Both the position numbers and the translations under genes were made by a program. Shown in pieces: positions 8,976 through 18,334 of a stretch of DNA of 64,000 nt; positions within the stretch are counted from its first letter, which is position 1, and each line of letters starts with the position of its first letter. Origin of the DNA: Tritrichomonas musculus (taxonomy: Eukaryota; Parabasalia; Tritrichomonadida; Tritrichomonadidae). The stretch lies in the NCBI GenBank assembly GCA_039105265.1, contig JAPFFF010000003.1, forward strand, positions 2,418,001-2,482,000, written 5' to 3'. A model generated the notes under the pieces. The model was not told where the DNA came from. It saw only the letters and a program-made list of their open reading frames with translations, and did no database searches.

Positions 8976-11900
8976 GATTTGAAAATAGCCAATATATGTT
9001 CGTTTATTTTTGCACTTACTTTGCCCACAATACTTTGTTGAATCTTTAAAGTCATGGCATAATCCTCGTCCAAAATCCTTCCGTCATATAGAATTACATC
9101 TCCTATTTGATACAAATTAGCGTCATCGACATAAAATAAATAGTCTCCGTGTGTTGCGAATTTGACGCATCCGTTTTCTGAATCTACCTCTACAATGACA
9201 CCAACAAATTCCTTCCATGAACCGTCTATAATTACAGAACAAATACAGTCTGTGGTGTCTTCTGCAGTCGAACTGACGAACATTTTTTTTTGGCCAGTTT
9301 CACTGGACTCAGCAAGGCTGTGGGGGTCTCTTTTATACACATGGCCTGATAAAAATACTGGTTTTCCAATCTTATAGTCTGATATTTCTTCACCCGCTTC
9401 TATCGGGGCATAATGAGTAATTGTATTTGAACCGTTTGATGTAATTGTTCCGTTAACCTTTAAATTAGAATCAATTATTGTATTTCTTGCAGAACCAAAC
9501 ATCTGAAATGACTGAAATTTATAACCATCAACATATATATCCAAATTCCCAGTATCAGCAGCTTTTGAAGATTTATATTCAAAATCAGTATTATATACAT
9601 CATTATATCCAAAACTAATTGAAGTAATAACATTAGAAGCAACAGAACTATAAAATTTAGCTATATTACTTGCTGGACAAGATATTTCTAACAAACTATT
9701 TTTTGCCACATATTTTCCATCCGCTTCTTCCTTTGAAATATATCCCGACAAGTCGACAGGTTCTGGAATCTCACTCTTCACTTGGTCAATAGCACGGGTC
9801 AATTCTGTTTTCTGAGCAAAATTATTTGTTACGAAATTTATGTTTGGAATACAATATTCGTCATAAACTTCAGGTTCGTATGAATAACTTACAGACTCTA
9901 GGTCCAAAACATAATTTCCATTATATATGAAGGTTCCACCGTAATAGAAAAAGTATATAGAAAAAGTATTTTCGCCTTTCTTGTAATGATAATATTCTGC
10001 GTCTTCACTATCATACAAATATTCTCCTGAAATATCTTCATTATTACAAGAGCCTTTCACAAAAAGTGATGATTTCTTTAATATGTTGCATAAATCTCTA
10101 TCCAAATTTGTGATATAAGTTCTTTTATCCTCATCATTTGTTGTTCCATTTACGAATTTTGTAGCGATTGATAATTCTTGAGTTATTTTCTCAGTGGATA
10201 ATATATCTGTTTTTAACGCATATATTCCATCCGCTTCTTCCTTTGAAATATAACCCGATAAATCGACTGTTTTGAGCTGTTTCATATGATTATCTATCAA
10301 TTTTTTGACTGCCTTTGCTGTAATCAGCTGTTTATTAGTCAGTTCTTCGCCCAACAAAATCGGCTTCTGTTCTCTTGTCATCGACATAATCCAAGCAGCT
10401 GAAGGACAATTTTCTGCATATACATCTAAATACGGAATATTTATTCGAAAATCTTCATACTCTCCGTCTATTTTAATCTCCTCATTGTCATCAACTCCAT
10501 AACAAAGATATCGGAAACATTTCTTGTCAAACGCCTCTATTTCTTCAATAAATTCCAGCGCAGTTCGAATCTCTCTTGGAACCGCAAGAACATCAACGTC
10601 CCGAACTATCGCCTCCGCTCCTTCTGAAACCTCTTCACCAGCAAAACAAAAGCTTTTTACCTTTGATATTCCCTTTGCCGCCAACGATAAAAGCGCATTT
10701 GGACCGCCGACAAAATTTACTGTGGCACCAGCTATACACACAACATCTTTGACATAATCAAACCAATTTGTCTTGTTTTTCATATCGTTTAGTTGTTTTT
10801 GGAGGTTTGAATAAAGATTTTGCAGCTCAGATCTTCTATTATTTGCTATATCTACTGTATTTCCCAAAGAATTTAGAACAAAAAGATGAGACTCAATATT
10901 TTCCCCAATAACGACGCCAGATGTCTGTATATTACAGTTTGTGTATAAAGTACTGCATGCTTCAGGTCTTGGTACGACAGAATAATACCCACATCCTGCC
11001 AGAAACTCAAAAGTATTTCCTCCTTCTTTATACGAAACATCTGGTATCGGAAAAATTACTTCTTTGTCAGAGGGCATATAAAGTATTAGGCCGTAAGGAG
11101 GATTCCCAATATCTATTCGGCTATTGTAGTGGAAAGGAATATATTTATAACAATTTTCTGAAACAACTTTATAGCACGATTCTGACTCATAACTGCTATG
11201 AGAATACCCAAATTCAGAGGTATATTCTATTCCGTTTATATTTAGACTTGCCGAAAAATTGCATGACTCCTTCTTGGTACATTTCAGTAGAACACTCCAA
11301 TATCCGTCTTTATCTTCGTATTTTGCCACTTCGCAATCGTTAAATGTACAAAGTCCTTTCTCAACAATGACTTCAAAAGGATTTTTGTCGGAATAATTGT
11401 GTATCCAATTCCTTAGGACGTATCTATTTGTGTCGTTTTGCTCAATGAAAATTCCTTGATATGTATGTTTGAAGAACTCAGTTTCTCCTTTGATTGATTT
11501 GGAGCCAGGAATATTGTATGACAAATTATTGCCGACCCATTCATTATTTTGCTTTGTGAGTTTGAAATCTGTACCAAATACCTCATCATGGAACTCAAAA
11601 GTTTGTCCATCTAAGAGCTTGTCAAATTCTTCTGTTCCGGGAATATAGCCCCAATCAGCATAATAATATTGTTCATTTTCTGTGGTCCCAAACGACTTCA
11701 TCTCATAGAAATTCGGTAAAGGAGAAGTATAAAGTTTGAGACAATTTTCTGCATCGACATTATTACATTTGATATTTATGAGTCCAGATTCCTTGTTTGA
11801 AATATATTGCTTAACCTTTACTGTGAAATTTATTTTCATAAAACCAGAAGTAAAGAGGTCAAAAGGATTATCAAGAGATTCCTTACTCATATAAATTCGG

Positions 11901-12097
11901 GCGGATAATTCGTTTTCAATATAGGAAATTGCGTTATTTGAGTCGATTTTGGGATTCGTAAATTTGCCTGTTTTTGTATCTATTTTTGCTTCCCCAAACG
12001 TTGAACAGTTTATTGTAAAAACATTTCCTGAATAGTCAGACGGTATATCTATTTTGATTTCTAATATATTGTATTCGTCATTTTCTGCTTTCAACAA
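8972..12097 (-). CDS. Fibre-like modular protein of element B (1041 aa)
   Basis: A 1041-residue protein, whole in this copy, related to the giant fibre-like proteins of C2 and D. Residues 1-380 are beta-rich. A block near residue 390 (CSTLYTNCNIQTSG) matches the family signature TTLYTDYN-SSKI in the other copies. Next come a helical segment with a glycine-rich hydrophobic patch and two copies of a short phrase (VDLSGYISKEEADG) of the type that recurs in the trimeric fibres of phages and viruses. The C-terminal 140 residues (from about 900) form a compact beta-rich tip with no counterpart in the other elements. A surface or attachment role is inferred from this build. No signal peptide. Confidence 0.65.
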   Translation of the reverse strand: MLKAENDEYNILEIKIDIPSDYSGNVFTINCSTFGEAKIDTKTGKFTNPKIDSNNAISYIENELSARIYMSKESLDNPFDLFTSGFMKINFTVKVKQYISNKESGLINIKCNNVDAENCLKLYTSPLPNFYEMKSFGTTENEQYYYADWGYIPGTEEFDKLLDGQTFEFHDEVFGTDFKLTKQNNEWVGNNLSYNIPGSKSIKGETEFFKHTYQGIFIEQNDTNRYVLRNWIHNYSDKNPFEVIVEKGLCTFNDCEVAKYEDKDGYWSVLLKCTKKESCNFSASLNINGIEYTSEFGYSHSSYESESCYKVVSENCYKYIPFHYNSRIDIGNPPYGLILYMPSDKEVIFPIPDVSYKEGGNTFEFLAGCGYYSVVPRPEACSTLYTNCNIQTSGVVIGENIESHLFVLNSLGNTVDIANNRRSELQNLYSNLQKQLNDMKNKTNWFDYVKDVVCIAGATVNFVGGPNALLSLAAKGISKVKSFCFAGEEVSEGAEAIVRDVDVLAVPREIRTALEFIEEIEAFDKKCFRYLCYGVDDNEEIKIDGEYEDFRINIPYLDVYAENCPSAAWIMSMTREQKPILLGEELTNKQLITAKAVKKLIDNHMKQLKTVDLSGYISKEEADGIYALKTDILSTEKITQELSIATKFVNGTTNDEDKRTYITNLDRDLCNILKKSSLFVKGSCNNEDISGEYLYDSEDAEYYHYKKGENTFSIYFFYYGGTFIYNGNYVLDLESVSYSYEPEVYDEYCIPNINFVTNNFAQKTELTRAIDQVKSEIPEPVDLSGYISKEEADGKYVAKNSLLEISCPASNIAKFYSSVASNVITSISFGYNDVYNTDFEYKSSKAADTGNLDIYVDGYKFQSFQMFGSARNTIIDSNLKVNGTITSNGSNTITHYAPIEAGEEISDYKIGKPVFLSGHVYKRDPHSLAESSETGQKKMFVSSTAEDTTDCICSVIIDGSWKEFVGVIVEVDSENGCVKFATHGDYLFYVDDANLYQIGDVILYDGRILDEDYAMTLKIQQSIVGKVSAKINEHILAIFKS

Positions 12098-12102
12098 GGA
12101 GT

Positions 12103-12404
12103 TTAATCAAGGGAATAGGCGTCAAGACCATCTTCATATGATAATTCATTAACTGAGCCAGGAGACATTTCCAAAGAGGTTATTCGTTCTTCATGATTGC
12201 TCAGAGTTTCTGCGTGATTGATGAGCTGAGATTTCAGAGAGATTCCTCCCAAATTTATATCTCCTCCGACGTCAAATCTTGTTCGATATCAGCTGTTTTG
12301 GCGCTTATTTCATCACAATTTATTGAGGAAGTATTCTTTGAACCACCTATAAATGCACCGTCTAAAGCGTTCTGTTTAGTCAGTATTGCAGTCATCGTTT
12401 TCAT
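12103..12404 (-). pseudogene. Small fibre-associated remnant
   Basis: Minus-strand coding signal between the fibre gene and the jelly-roll gene. The readable pieces contain a polar stretch (ILTKQNALDGAFIGGSKN) and a coiled-coil-like end (HAETLSNHEERITSLEM) resembling the C-terminal coils of the other fibre proteins. It looks like a small separate gene or a detached fibre piece that is no longer whole, with about one break. Function unknown. Confidence 0.35.
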
Positions 12405-12449
12405 GAAAATTAAACGCTGAGAGCATGCGCATCATTTTAAAATAAATAA

Positions 12450-12782
12450 ATGCCCAAGACATACTTCATTACCAAGAAATACAACAATATTTTGCCCTCA
12501 GAATTCACAAATTCATTGAATAAACGATATATTTCCTTCCAATATTGTCGAGCCACCTGTAATGGATATCTGGACGGAGAAACTGAATGCCACAGTAATT
12601 TTATTCAAAGAGATGAGTACGAAGATTCTCTTGTCTGGTACGCCAATTTGACTCCTCCGGACGATAATAGGAAATACGAATTTGTCGGGACAAAAAGAGA
12701 GTTTAGGATATGGTTCACAGACGCAGAAGGGAATGAAATAAGGCCTGACAATTTCACTGTTTTCTTGAAGTTAGAGTATTGA
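12450..12782 (+). CDS. Small jelly-roll-like protein, possible minor capsid protein (110 aa)
   Basis: A 110-residue protein divergent from the fibre cluster. Its C-terminal pattern (EFRIWFTDAEGNEIRPDNF, then TVFLKLEY) is the kind of strand-turn-strand ending seen in single-jelly-roll capsid proteins, where a D-x-x-G-x-x-I turn is followed by a beta strand with a short tail. The penton-like proteins of C2 and D end in a similar way (LELVDFEYQPVKL, MFVTIKV). Element B has no other penton candidate in this window, so this may be its minor capsid protein. This is an inference from pattern only. Confidence 0.5.
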   Translation: MPKTYFITKKYNNILPSEFTNSLNKRYISFQYCRATCNGYLDGETECHSNFIQRDEYEDSLVWYANLTPPDDNRKYEFVGTKREFRIWFTDAEGNEIRPDNFTVFLKLEY

Positions 12783-12839
12783 TACAAAAAAATATTGATT
12801 TACTGTTTTTTTTTACTCGTACGGACAATGTCCCTAGGC

Positions 12840-14729
12840 TTAAGCGTAGCCCGATGGTACGCCAGTCTGATAATATTCGACTCCATTAACGCTCCAAGTA
12901 AAGTATGTATCAGAACAAATCCAGGCTTCTGGTGACGGAGGATGCATGTTGGGATATTCTGGGTCGGGAATAAAGTATGTGTCATCATCGCCACGATACA
13001 TTGGCTGACCTCTGAACGTAACGGTTATTGAAGTACTTCCTGTGTCTATTCCGTCAAATACATAGCCTGCATTGCTCCTTTCGAGTTGGAAATTTATGCC
13101 AAAAGATGTTCCGTCTGAGCGGCAATTTGTATATCTTTTTCCTGTTGCTGGGGCGTTTAATGGTTGCGTGAAAGAGTCTTCAAATTCTTGTGTGGCTTCT
13201 AAGGCTCCATCTAGTTCGTTTGCGATAAGCTGATGTTGATAAAATCTTGCAGCACAAGTATTGGCAAATTCAGTGTCTGGGTATGTTCTTTTATTGACTA
13301 CAAGCTGGACATTTTGATACATAATATTGTCGAAACAAGTAATGTCAGCAGGAGATTTTGGAAACATCATCGTGATATTTGTCGCATTTCTCAATGGAAT
13401 TGACTTACTGATTTCGAGACCGTTTACTTTGGCAGTTCCTTCGAAAATTTCTCTTGTGAGTTCCTGAGACGGAATCAATAAAGGAGTCTGTAATTCTCTG
13501 ACAAGTCCTTGATAAACATCTGGTTTGAGACCAAAACCTGCCAAATTTGAACGACCTAATTGAATAGTTCCTCCAAGGACATCCAAAGTAATTTTCTCTG
13601 TTTTGAGATTGATATTGTCTGATTTTGTTGAGGCAAGTAAGGCTCCTTTCAATTCACTTTTGATAATTTTGACAGTATCTCCTGGATCCAATGGTTTGTC
13701 TGGATTAGCTGCTGCGATTAATTCTGCAAATTCTTTTTTATTGACATCATCTCTTGTAACTCCATATTTTGTAAATTCTTCGTCAGTATATCCGAAATCA
13801 ATTGTTGGATGTTCTAAAACATCGTCATCATAGACATTTGCTCCTTTGTATCTTTGGTACTCGATATGAAGTTTTTGGGAAGGAGTTGGTTTGGCGGAAT
13901 AATGAGAAACAATGACAGATGGACGGCCTATTTGTGTGAATTTTCTTGATATTGGGATGACAGCAGGCATTTCTTCAGCAATTTCTTTGTCTTCCAAAAA
14001 TTGTAGAGTTTCCTTAACGATATTTGGATTGATTTGTGCCCAGACAAGAGCGCGTAAAGATGTTTTGACCTCTTCTTCTATCTCTCCACAAATTGCGTTT
14101 GGATATAACTGCCATGCCTGAAGAGCCAGTTGGTCGACAAATGGGATGGTTAATTCAATGGTAAATTTATGTGGTTGTCCATCAGCAATATCCTTTAAAT
14201 CAACATAACAACCGCAAACTGAAGGGGAGAATTGACTGACATTTTCCCAAGTTGAATGAGAATATTTTGATGTTGCTTTTGCATCACGAGGTTTGATGGA
14301 GTTATAGGCGAAAGATTCTCTTTGAAGTTCGTCTTGTCGATATGCGCCTAAGAGTTTATCATTTATCCAGAAGCGACAATCTTCATAAAATTCTACAGCA
14401 TTCTTGAATCCGACAAATATTTTCATCAATCCGTTTGTGTCTGCAGATACGTCAATAGGTTGGGACAATTTAATGATGAAATCAAGGAGAATTGTAGTAA
14501 AAGACTTTTCAATTTGGGTGATTGTATGTCCGGAATGAGATAATTTGATACGTGTTTTTGTGCCGACTGGGAGTGGGGCGTCTTTGTCTTTGAACTCTTC
14601 CAGAACGAAAGAAAATGTATTGTCTCCTCCGTTTCTTTGAATGAGATTTCGTAATTTTGACTGGAAAAATGAGAGAACATCGCCTTCATCATTTCCTAAA
14701 TTTTTTGTCTGTGCGTTGTAGTAGGTCAT
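12840..14729 (-). CDS. Polinton major capsid protein (629 aa)
   Basis: Complete 629-residue major capsid protein of element B. The N-terminal half contains an extended beta-rich region with LDFIIKLSQPIDV and FVGFKNAVEFYED blocks; the latter matches WIGFKDAMDAVEKYE in the capsid protein at 53581-55203. The C-terminal half matches the partial protein at 1-1275 closely. By family knowledge it is a double-jelly-roll protein that trimerises into capsomers. The start is well supported by an initiator-like AATCAAATG. The frame is whole, and the gene is divergent from the small gene at 14800 with about 70 bp between the starts. Confidence 0.85.
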   Translation of the reverse strand: MTYYNAQTKNLGNDEGDVLSFFQSKLRNLIQRNGGDNTFSFVLEEFKDKDAPLPVGTKTRIKLSHSGHTITQIEKSFTTILLDFIIKLSQPIDVSADTNGLMKIFVGFKNAVEFYEDCRFWINDKLLGAYRQDELQRESFAYNSIKPRDAKATSKYSHSTWENVSQFSPSVCGCYVDLKDIADGQPHKFTIELTIPFVDQLALQAWQLYPNAICGEIEEEVKTSLRALVWAQINPNIVKETLQFLEDKEIAEEMPAVIPISRKFTQIGRPSVIVSHYSAKPTPSQKLHIEYQRYKGANVYDDDVLEHPTIDFGYTDEEFTKYGVTRDDVNKKEFAELIAAANPDKPLDPGDTVKIIKSELKGALLASTKSDNINLKTEKITLDVLGGTIQLGRSNLAGFGLKPDVYQGLVRELQTPLLIPSQELTREIFEGTAKVNGLEISKSIPLRNATNITMMFPKSPADITCFDNIMYQNVQLVVNKRTYPDTEFANTCAARFYQHQLIANELDGALEATQEFEDSFTQPLNAPATGKRYTNCRSDGTSFGINFQLERSNAGYVFDGIDTGSTSITVTFRGQPMYRGDDDTYFIPDPEYPNMHPPSPEAWICSDTYFTWSVNGVEYYQTGVPSGYA

Positions 14730-14733
14730 TTGA
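14727..14733 (-). promoter_or_regulatory. Initiator-like TCAAATG at a start codon
   Basis: The capsid gene begins with TCAA directly before its ATG. The same heptamer marks six other minus-strand Polinton starts in this window, with ATG ends at 18307, 52507, 55976, 57516, 58620 and 59876. Trichomonad genes are known to use an initiator element around TCA very close to the start codon, so this may be the transcription start. It was used here to choose the starts of the genes at 55976 and 59876 over longer upstream frames. Confidence 0.5.
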
Positions 14734-14799
14734 TTTAATATAAAAATGACAATAAAGGAGTTGTAAAGTTTGTTATATGAACATTTTACTTAAATGGAA

Positions 14800-15108
14800 A
14801 TGGCATTCGGAAGTTGGTTTAAAAACATCATTAACGGAGCAAAAAATGTAATCGGAAAAGCATTACCGGTACTGAAAAAAGGTGCTGAAATTGTGTCAAA
14901 AGTCGCTCCAGTACTAGGCGGGGCGATAGGCGGACCTGTAGGAAATGTAATCAATAAAATAGGCGATTATGCAGGAAAATTTGCTGGAGGAAATAAGGCG
15001 TTGGGAGTAAACGGCGCGGGGATAAGACAGACAAATAATAGTTGGTCTCAGCCTGTTAGCGGGCCTGTAGGAAATCCAGGAAGATTTGATATTCCTTTGT
15101 TGAAGTAA
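14800..15108 (+). CDS. Small glycine-rich amphipathic protein (102 aa)
   Basis: The start is taken at 14800 (MAFGSWFKNIINGAKN) because it lines up with the start of the protein at 56236-56640 (MGFKNFITSGWNRLKS). An alternative ATG lies two codons upstream. The N-terminal 60 residues are amphipathic and rich in Gly, Ala and Val (KGAEIVSKVAPVLGGAIGG), and the tail is polar with Asn, Pro and Gly. This build recalls membrane-active or core proteins released from viral particles, such as adenovirus pVI, but there is no direct sequence link. Both elements keep it near the ATPase gene. Confidence 0.55.
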   Translation: MAFGSWFKNIINGAKNVIGKALPVLKKGAEIVSKVAPVLGGAIGGPVGNVINKIGDYAGKFAGGNKALGVNGAGIRQTNNSWSQPVSGPVGNPGRFDIPLLK

Positions 15109-15140
15109 GATGAATTTTATTTGTGTTTATTGAAAAGGAA

Positions 15141-15533
15141 ATGAACGACATCAAAGTAATCGAGCCAATCTCAAAGCATACGAAAGAGTTTGATACAGTT
15201 GATGAATTCAATTTATACTATAACAAGAATAAAGAAGAGATGGATAAACTTACGACGCATAAACTCAATAAATTATATCTCATAAAAAGGTATCGAATAA
15301 CGAGAATCAAGAATGTGTTGAGCCTCAAAAAAATGAAGCAAAATTCACAATATGAAGTTGACCTTGGCAACGAGCTGGATGAACTAAAAAAAGAGATACA
15401 GCAAATTCGTGAAATAACTAAGTTGGTAGAACCTATGAAAGAAACAATAAATAACATCATCCATTTCTTAAATCCTCAGACAGAAATAGAAGTTTCTCCT
15501 CCCTCTGATACCTGTACAATTAGACAGGAATGA
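15141..15533 (+). CDS. Coiled-coil protein of unknown function (130 aa)
   Basis: The start is chosen at 15141 (MNDIKVIEP); an upstream in-frame ATG at 15123 would add six residues. Residues 20-75 form a charged block (FNLYYNKNKEEMDKLTTHKL, then KLYLIKRYRITRIK) and residues 80-120 a likely coiled coil (ELDELKKEIQQIREITKLVE). It follows the amphipathic protein by 32 bp and overlaps the 3' end of the convergent ATPase by 58 bp. Function unknown; its place beside capsid and packaging genes suggests a structural or assembly role. Confidence 0.55.
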   Translation: MNDIKVIEPISKHTKEFDTVDEFNLYYNKNKEEMDKLTTHKLNKLYLIKRYRITRIKNVLSLKKMKQNSQYEVDLGNELDELKKEIQQIREITKLVEPMKETINNIIHFLNPQTEIEVSPPSDTCTIRQE

Positions 15534-16240
15534 GAATCTGGATTATAATTTTTTTCTTCAGACAGTTGCCTATACATATTGTAGAACTCCTCAAAGTCCA
15601 AATTACTTGCTGATTGGGAATAAATATAGTGAAGCTGCTGACGGTTGAAGCAAGGAAAAACGAACAAAGTTGTAATCTCATTTTTGATATGTGGTTTGAT
15701 GCCTTTCCATCCTTGAATCAATAAAAAGTAGGAAATATTTATGTGTCTGCATCTTCGGAGCTGTTGGGAGAAAAACGATTCTTCGGAAGAAAATAATTTG
15801 TTATTTGAGATGTCATCAAAAAGTATCAGTGTATGGAGGAAATCTTTGCTGAAATCAGTAATGTGAAGGACCTTGAACATATCATTTTTTTGTCCATCAT
15901 CTAGTCGTTCTTCCAATCCTTCTCGCTTGACAAGATAGTAGAGGTTTTTTGCAGCAATTAATTCAGTGATAAAATCGACTGCCATCTTCTCGGAAACGGT
16001 AATATATGGCATTTTGATGAGGTGTTTGAGAGATTGGAAACTCCTATTTTTTCGTCGCCATTTTTCGTGATATAGATTAGTAAATGATGTGTGTCGAGCA
16101 GACTTATTTTAATAATTTCTTGGAGAGCAATGACAGTTTTTCCAGAATTTTGTTTCCCGACAATTACATTTACAGAATTGTATTTTATATGAATATCATC
16201 GTGAATTGGCTCGATTAAAGCACCCGATAAATTGTTTGCG
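15476..16240 (-). pseudogene. FtsK/A32-type packaging ATPase of element B, broken
   Basis: The C-terminal part is clear: a Walker B strand (HTLILFDDI), a sensor strand (ISYFLLIQGWKG) and a block FVFPCFNRQQLHYIYSQ that matches the ATPase of element A. The P-loop (VGKQNSGKT) lies upstream on the same strand. The gene looks broken, with about one break, and its start is not clear. The upstream limit given is approximate. Confidence 0.7.
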
Positions 16241-16334
16241 TTTTGCTTCAGAGTTTATGAGACAATAGAATTTATTACTTTCAAACTCATTTACTTCCCA
16301 AAAGACTGCAAAAAAATGTTTAGGAGTGATATAT

Positions 16335-17384
16335 TTACTCCAAGAGTGCTCTATCATCTTCTGCGTCCCATTCACCATTACGTTCTTGATTATATTCTGC
16401 GTCAATACCATCATGCCATTCACCTCCTTCATCATCATTTTGATGGTCGTACTGCATGCCCTGTCTTTCTTGTCCAGTATATTGGTCATGAATCAAATTT
16501 TCTCTTTCACGTTCATTGACTTCTTGAGCTGATGCGACCATAGCATGTCCGAAATCATTATAAATCTTATTTCTGAGTTGTGCTCTTTGTTGAACAGTCC
16601 AATGCTCTCCGTTAGTATGAAGAACATGTAATAAAAGGCTTGAAACTTCTGCATCAATCATTCGTTTTCCTTCACTCTTCTTACACCATTTCTTGAACTC
16701 TTCTGATTCTGTTGAAGTGAAATGACGTTTTTGAGCAACAGTATTAAGTATATAGTGTTTCCATAACTTTGACGTTGCCATCATGATTAGTCTTGCCTTG
16801 AATTTAGGAGTGATATCGAGTATGTTTTGAGTCCTAAGAGCGTTAATAACATCTTCAACAACATGACTAACAACATAATCGCGGAATCTAGCGAAGGAAT
16901 TCTTTCGCTTCTCCTTAACGAAACTGTACCCATCTAACTTGTAATCTCTCCATGATTCAGGAATTGTGTAGCCTGTCATTTCACCTAAATGGTGTGGATT
17001 TCCGTTGAGGTCATTATTATAAGAATAATTCAATTTCTCCTTGAGATATATCGGAACAGTGATTGATTTTCCGCCATGTTCATTCCTATATTGTTTTCTA
17101 GCAGCTGCATCATAATCTGTATAGAAATGAAATCGCGCAGGCCAATCGGACTTTGCTGTTGTGTATCCATTAATGTATATTGGATGGTTGTTGCCATTTT
17201 TAATAATAATATCTGGAATATTATCTCCGTTGACATCTTCATCTGATACAGACCATGGGGCGCTATTAGGATTTGCTGCATTTCTTTTATTAACAATATC
17301 TTGAGCTCCAGTAAAGGTCATTGCCTTCCTTCTTCTTTTGATGTCTTTTTTATTGTCAAGAACGATATCCCATAATGCATTCAT
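16335..17384 (-). CDS. Unknown Polinton protein with an EF-hand-like loop (349 aa)
   Basis: A 349-residue protein I cannot name. Residues 48-60 hold an aspartate-rich loop (DVNGDNIPDIIIK) with the spacing of a calcium-binding EF-hand or dockerin loop, followed by an INGYTT block and aromatic residues (SDWPARFHFY). The middle is basic and helical. The C-terminal 60 residues are very acidic and polar (Glu, Asp, Gln, Asn). The start overlaps the stop of the upstream gene by four bases (ATGA), implying the two are expressed together. No counterpart was found in the other elements of this window. Confidence 0.6.
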   Translation of the reverse strand: MNALWDIVLDNKKDIKRRRKAMTFTGAQDIVNKRNAANPNSAPWSVSDEDVNGDNIPDIIIKNGNNHPIYINGYTTAKSDWPARFHFYTDYDAAARKQYRNEHGGKSITVPIYLKEKLNYSYNNDLNGNPHHLGEMTGYTIPESWRDYKLDGYSFVKEKRKNSFARFRDYVVSHVVEDVINALRTQNILDITPKFKARLIMMATSKLWKHYILNTVAQKRHFTSTESEEFKKWCKKSEGKRMIDAEVSSLLLHVLHTNGEHWTVQQRAQLRNKIYNDFGHAMVASAQEVNERERENLIHDQYTGQERQGMQYDHQNDDEGGEWHDGIDAEYNQERNGEWDAEDDRALLE

Positions 17385-18307
17385 TCCTTGTTTGGTCCAC
17401 CAACTCTACCGACTCTTTGTCGTGAATGTCTTAGTGATTCAATCGCTATTCTTTGAATTTCTTCGACATTGTTTGCTATTGCATTGATATCTACAGGATT
17501 TTGAGCAAAAGAATTGTAATAATCGACTAATTGCTGTAAATTTACTTGTTGTGCCATTTGATTTTGAAATAAAATTGTATTATTATTGTTGTTATTTTGA
17601 GGTGTTGAAGGAGGTCTTCTCAATTCATTTAAGGGATTTAATTCTGGAAAAGTCTCTGCTGCTCCAAACCTAAAGAAAGGTCCAGAATGCTCTTGAGGTT
17701 CCCTATGTGAAGTTTCTGGAGGACTTGATGGAGGGACAGAAGGAATTTCCCTATGTGAATATACTCTATTTACGAAATGTTGAAGACTTTCAAGATTGAT
17801 ACGCCGAACATATCTATGATCGATGTTGTCATTTGCGGCAAAATTATGAGAATTGAGTAAAGTTATGGCCGTACGAATAATACGTCTTGGAAAAGCTTTA
17901 TTGTTATACGAAGCAAGGGTTCTTCTGTCGACTCTCTCGGATAATTCATTATAAAATGGGGCAGTATTTTGAATCCAAGAACTGAATCTATAATCGCTTA
18001 TATCCACTAAATCTTCGCTATAAGTCAAGTCCCTTTCAATAGGATGTTCTTCTTGAAACCTTTCAATGAATCTATTTATTGTATTACTATTGACGACATT
18101 TGCTTGAAGACCAAAATTGAATTCATTTAGAACATTCGATAAATATTGGGCATATGTTCTATCCGACAGTAATCCTCCCTGAGCATTTGTAGTAGTGATA
18201 TTGAATCCCAGTTCATTGTTGAGTCTATTACAATATCCTAATAATTTTTGCGTGTTATTGCCTTGCATTACTTGTCCAGGAGTAAGTTTTATTGACGATT
18301 TACTCAT
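17381..18307 (-). CDS. Unknown Polinton protein (308 aa)
   Basis: A 308-residue protein that starts at an initiator-like AATCAAATG and overlaps the next gene by four bases. Residues 1-190 look helical with many Asn and Arg. Residues 195-245 are a proline- and asparagine-rich linker (SVPPSSPPETSHREP and a run of Asn). The end is a helical segment with a basic tail (SLRHSRQRVGRVGG). It is not recognised. Its position between the ATPase side and the element end suggests a structural or DNA-binding role, but nothing in the sequence proves it. Confidence 0.55.
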   Translation of the reverse strand: MSKSSIKLTPGQVMQGNNTQKLLGYCNRLNNELGFNITTTNAQGGLLSDRTYAQYLSNVLNEFNFGLQANVVNSNTINRFIERFQEEHPIERDLTYSEDLVDISDYRFSSWIQNTAPFYNELSERVDRRTLASYNNKAFPRRIIRTAITLLNSHNFAANDNIDHRYVRRINLESLQHFVNRVYSHREIPSVPPSSPPETSHREPQEHSGPFFRFGAAETFPELNPLNELRRPPSTPQNNNNNNTILFQNQMAQQVNLQQLVDYYNSFAQNPVDINAIANNVEEIQRIAIESLRHSRQRVGRVGGPNKE

Positions 18308-18334
18308 TTGATTTACAAAAAAATAACAGTCTGT

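Noticed and set aside
10921-11343. 140-residue plus-strand frame within the B fibre gene
   Set aside because: Opposite-strand shadow of a whole 1041-residue gene.
8972-12097. Phage tail-fibre gene indicating a prophage
   Set aside because: The YALKS-type phrases look phage-like, but the neighbours (protein-primed polymerase B, retroviral-type integrase, jelly-roll capsid protein) are Polinton genes.
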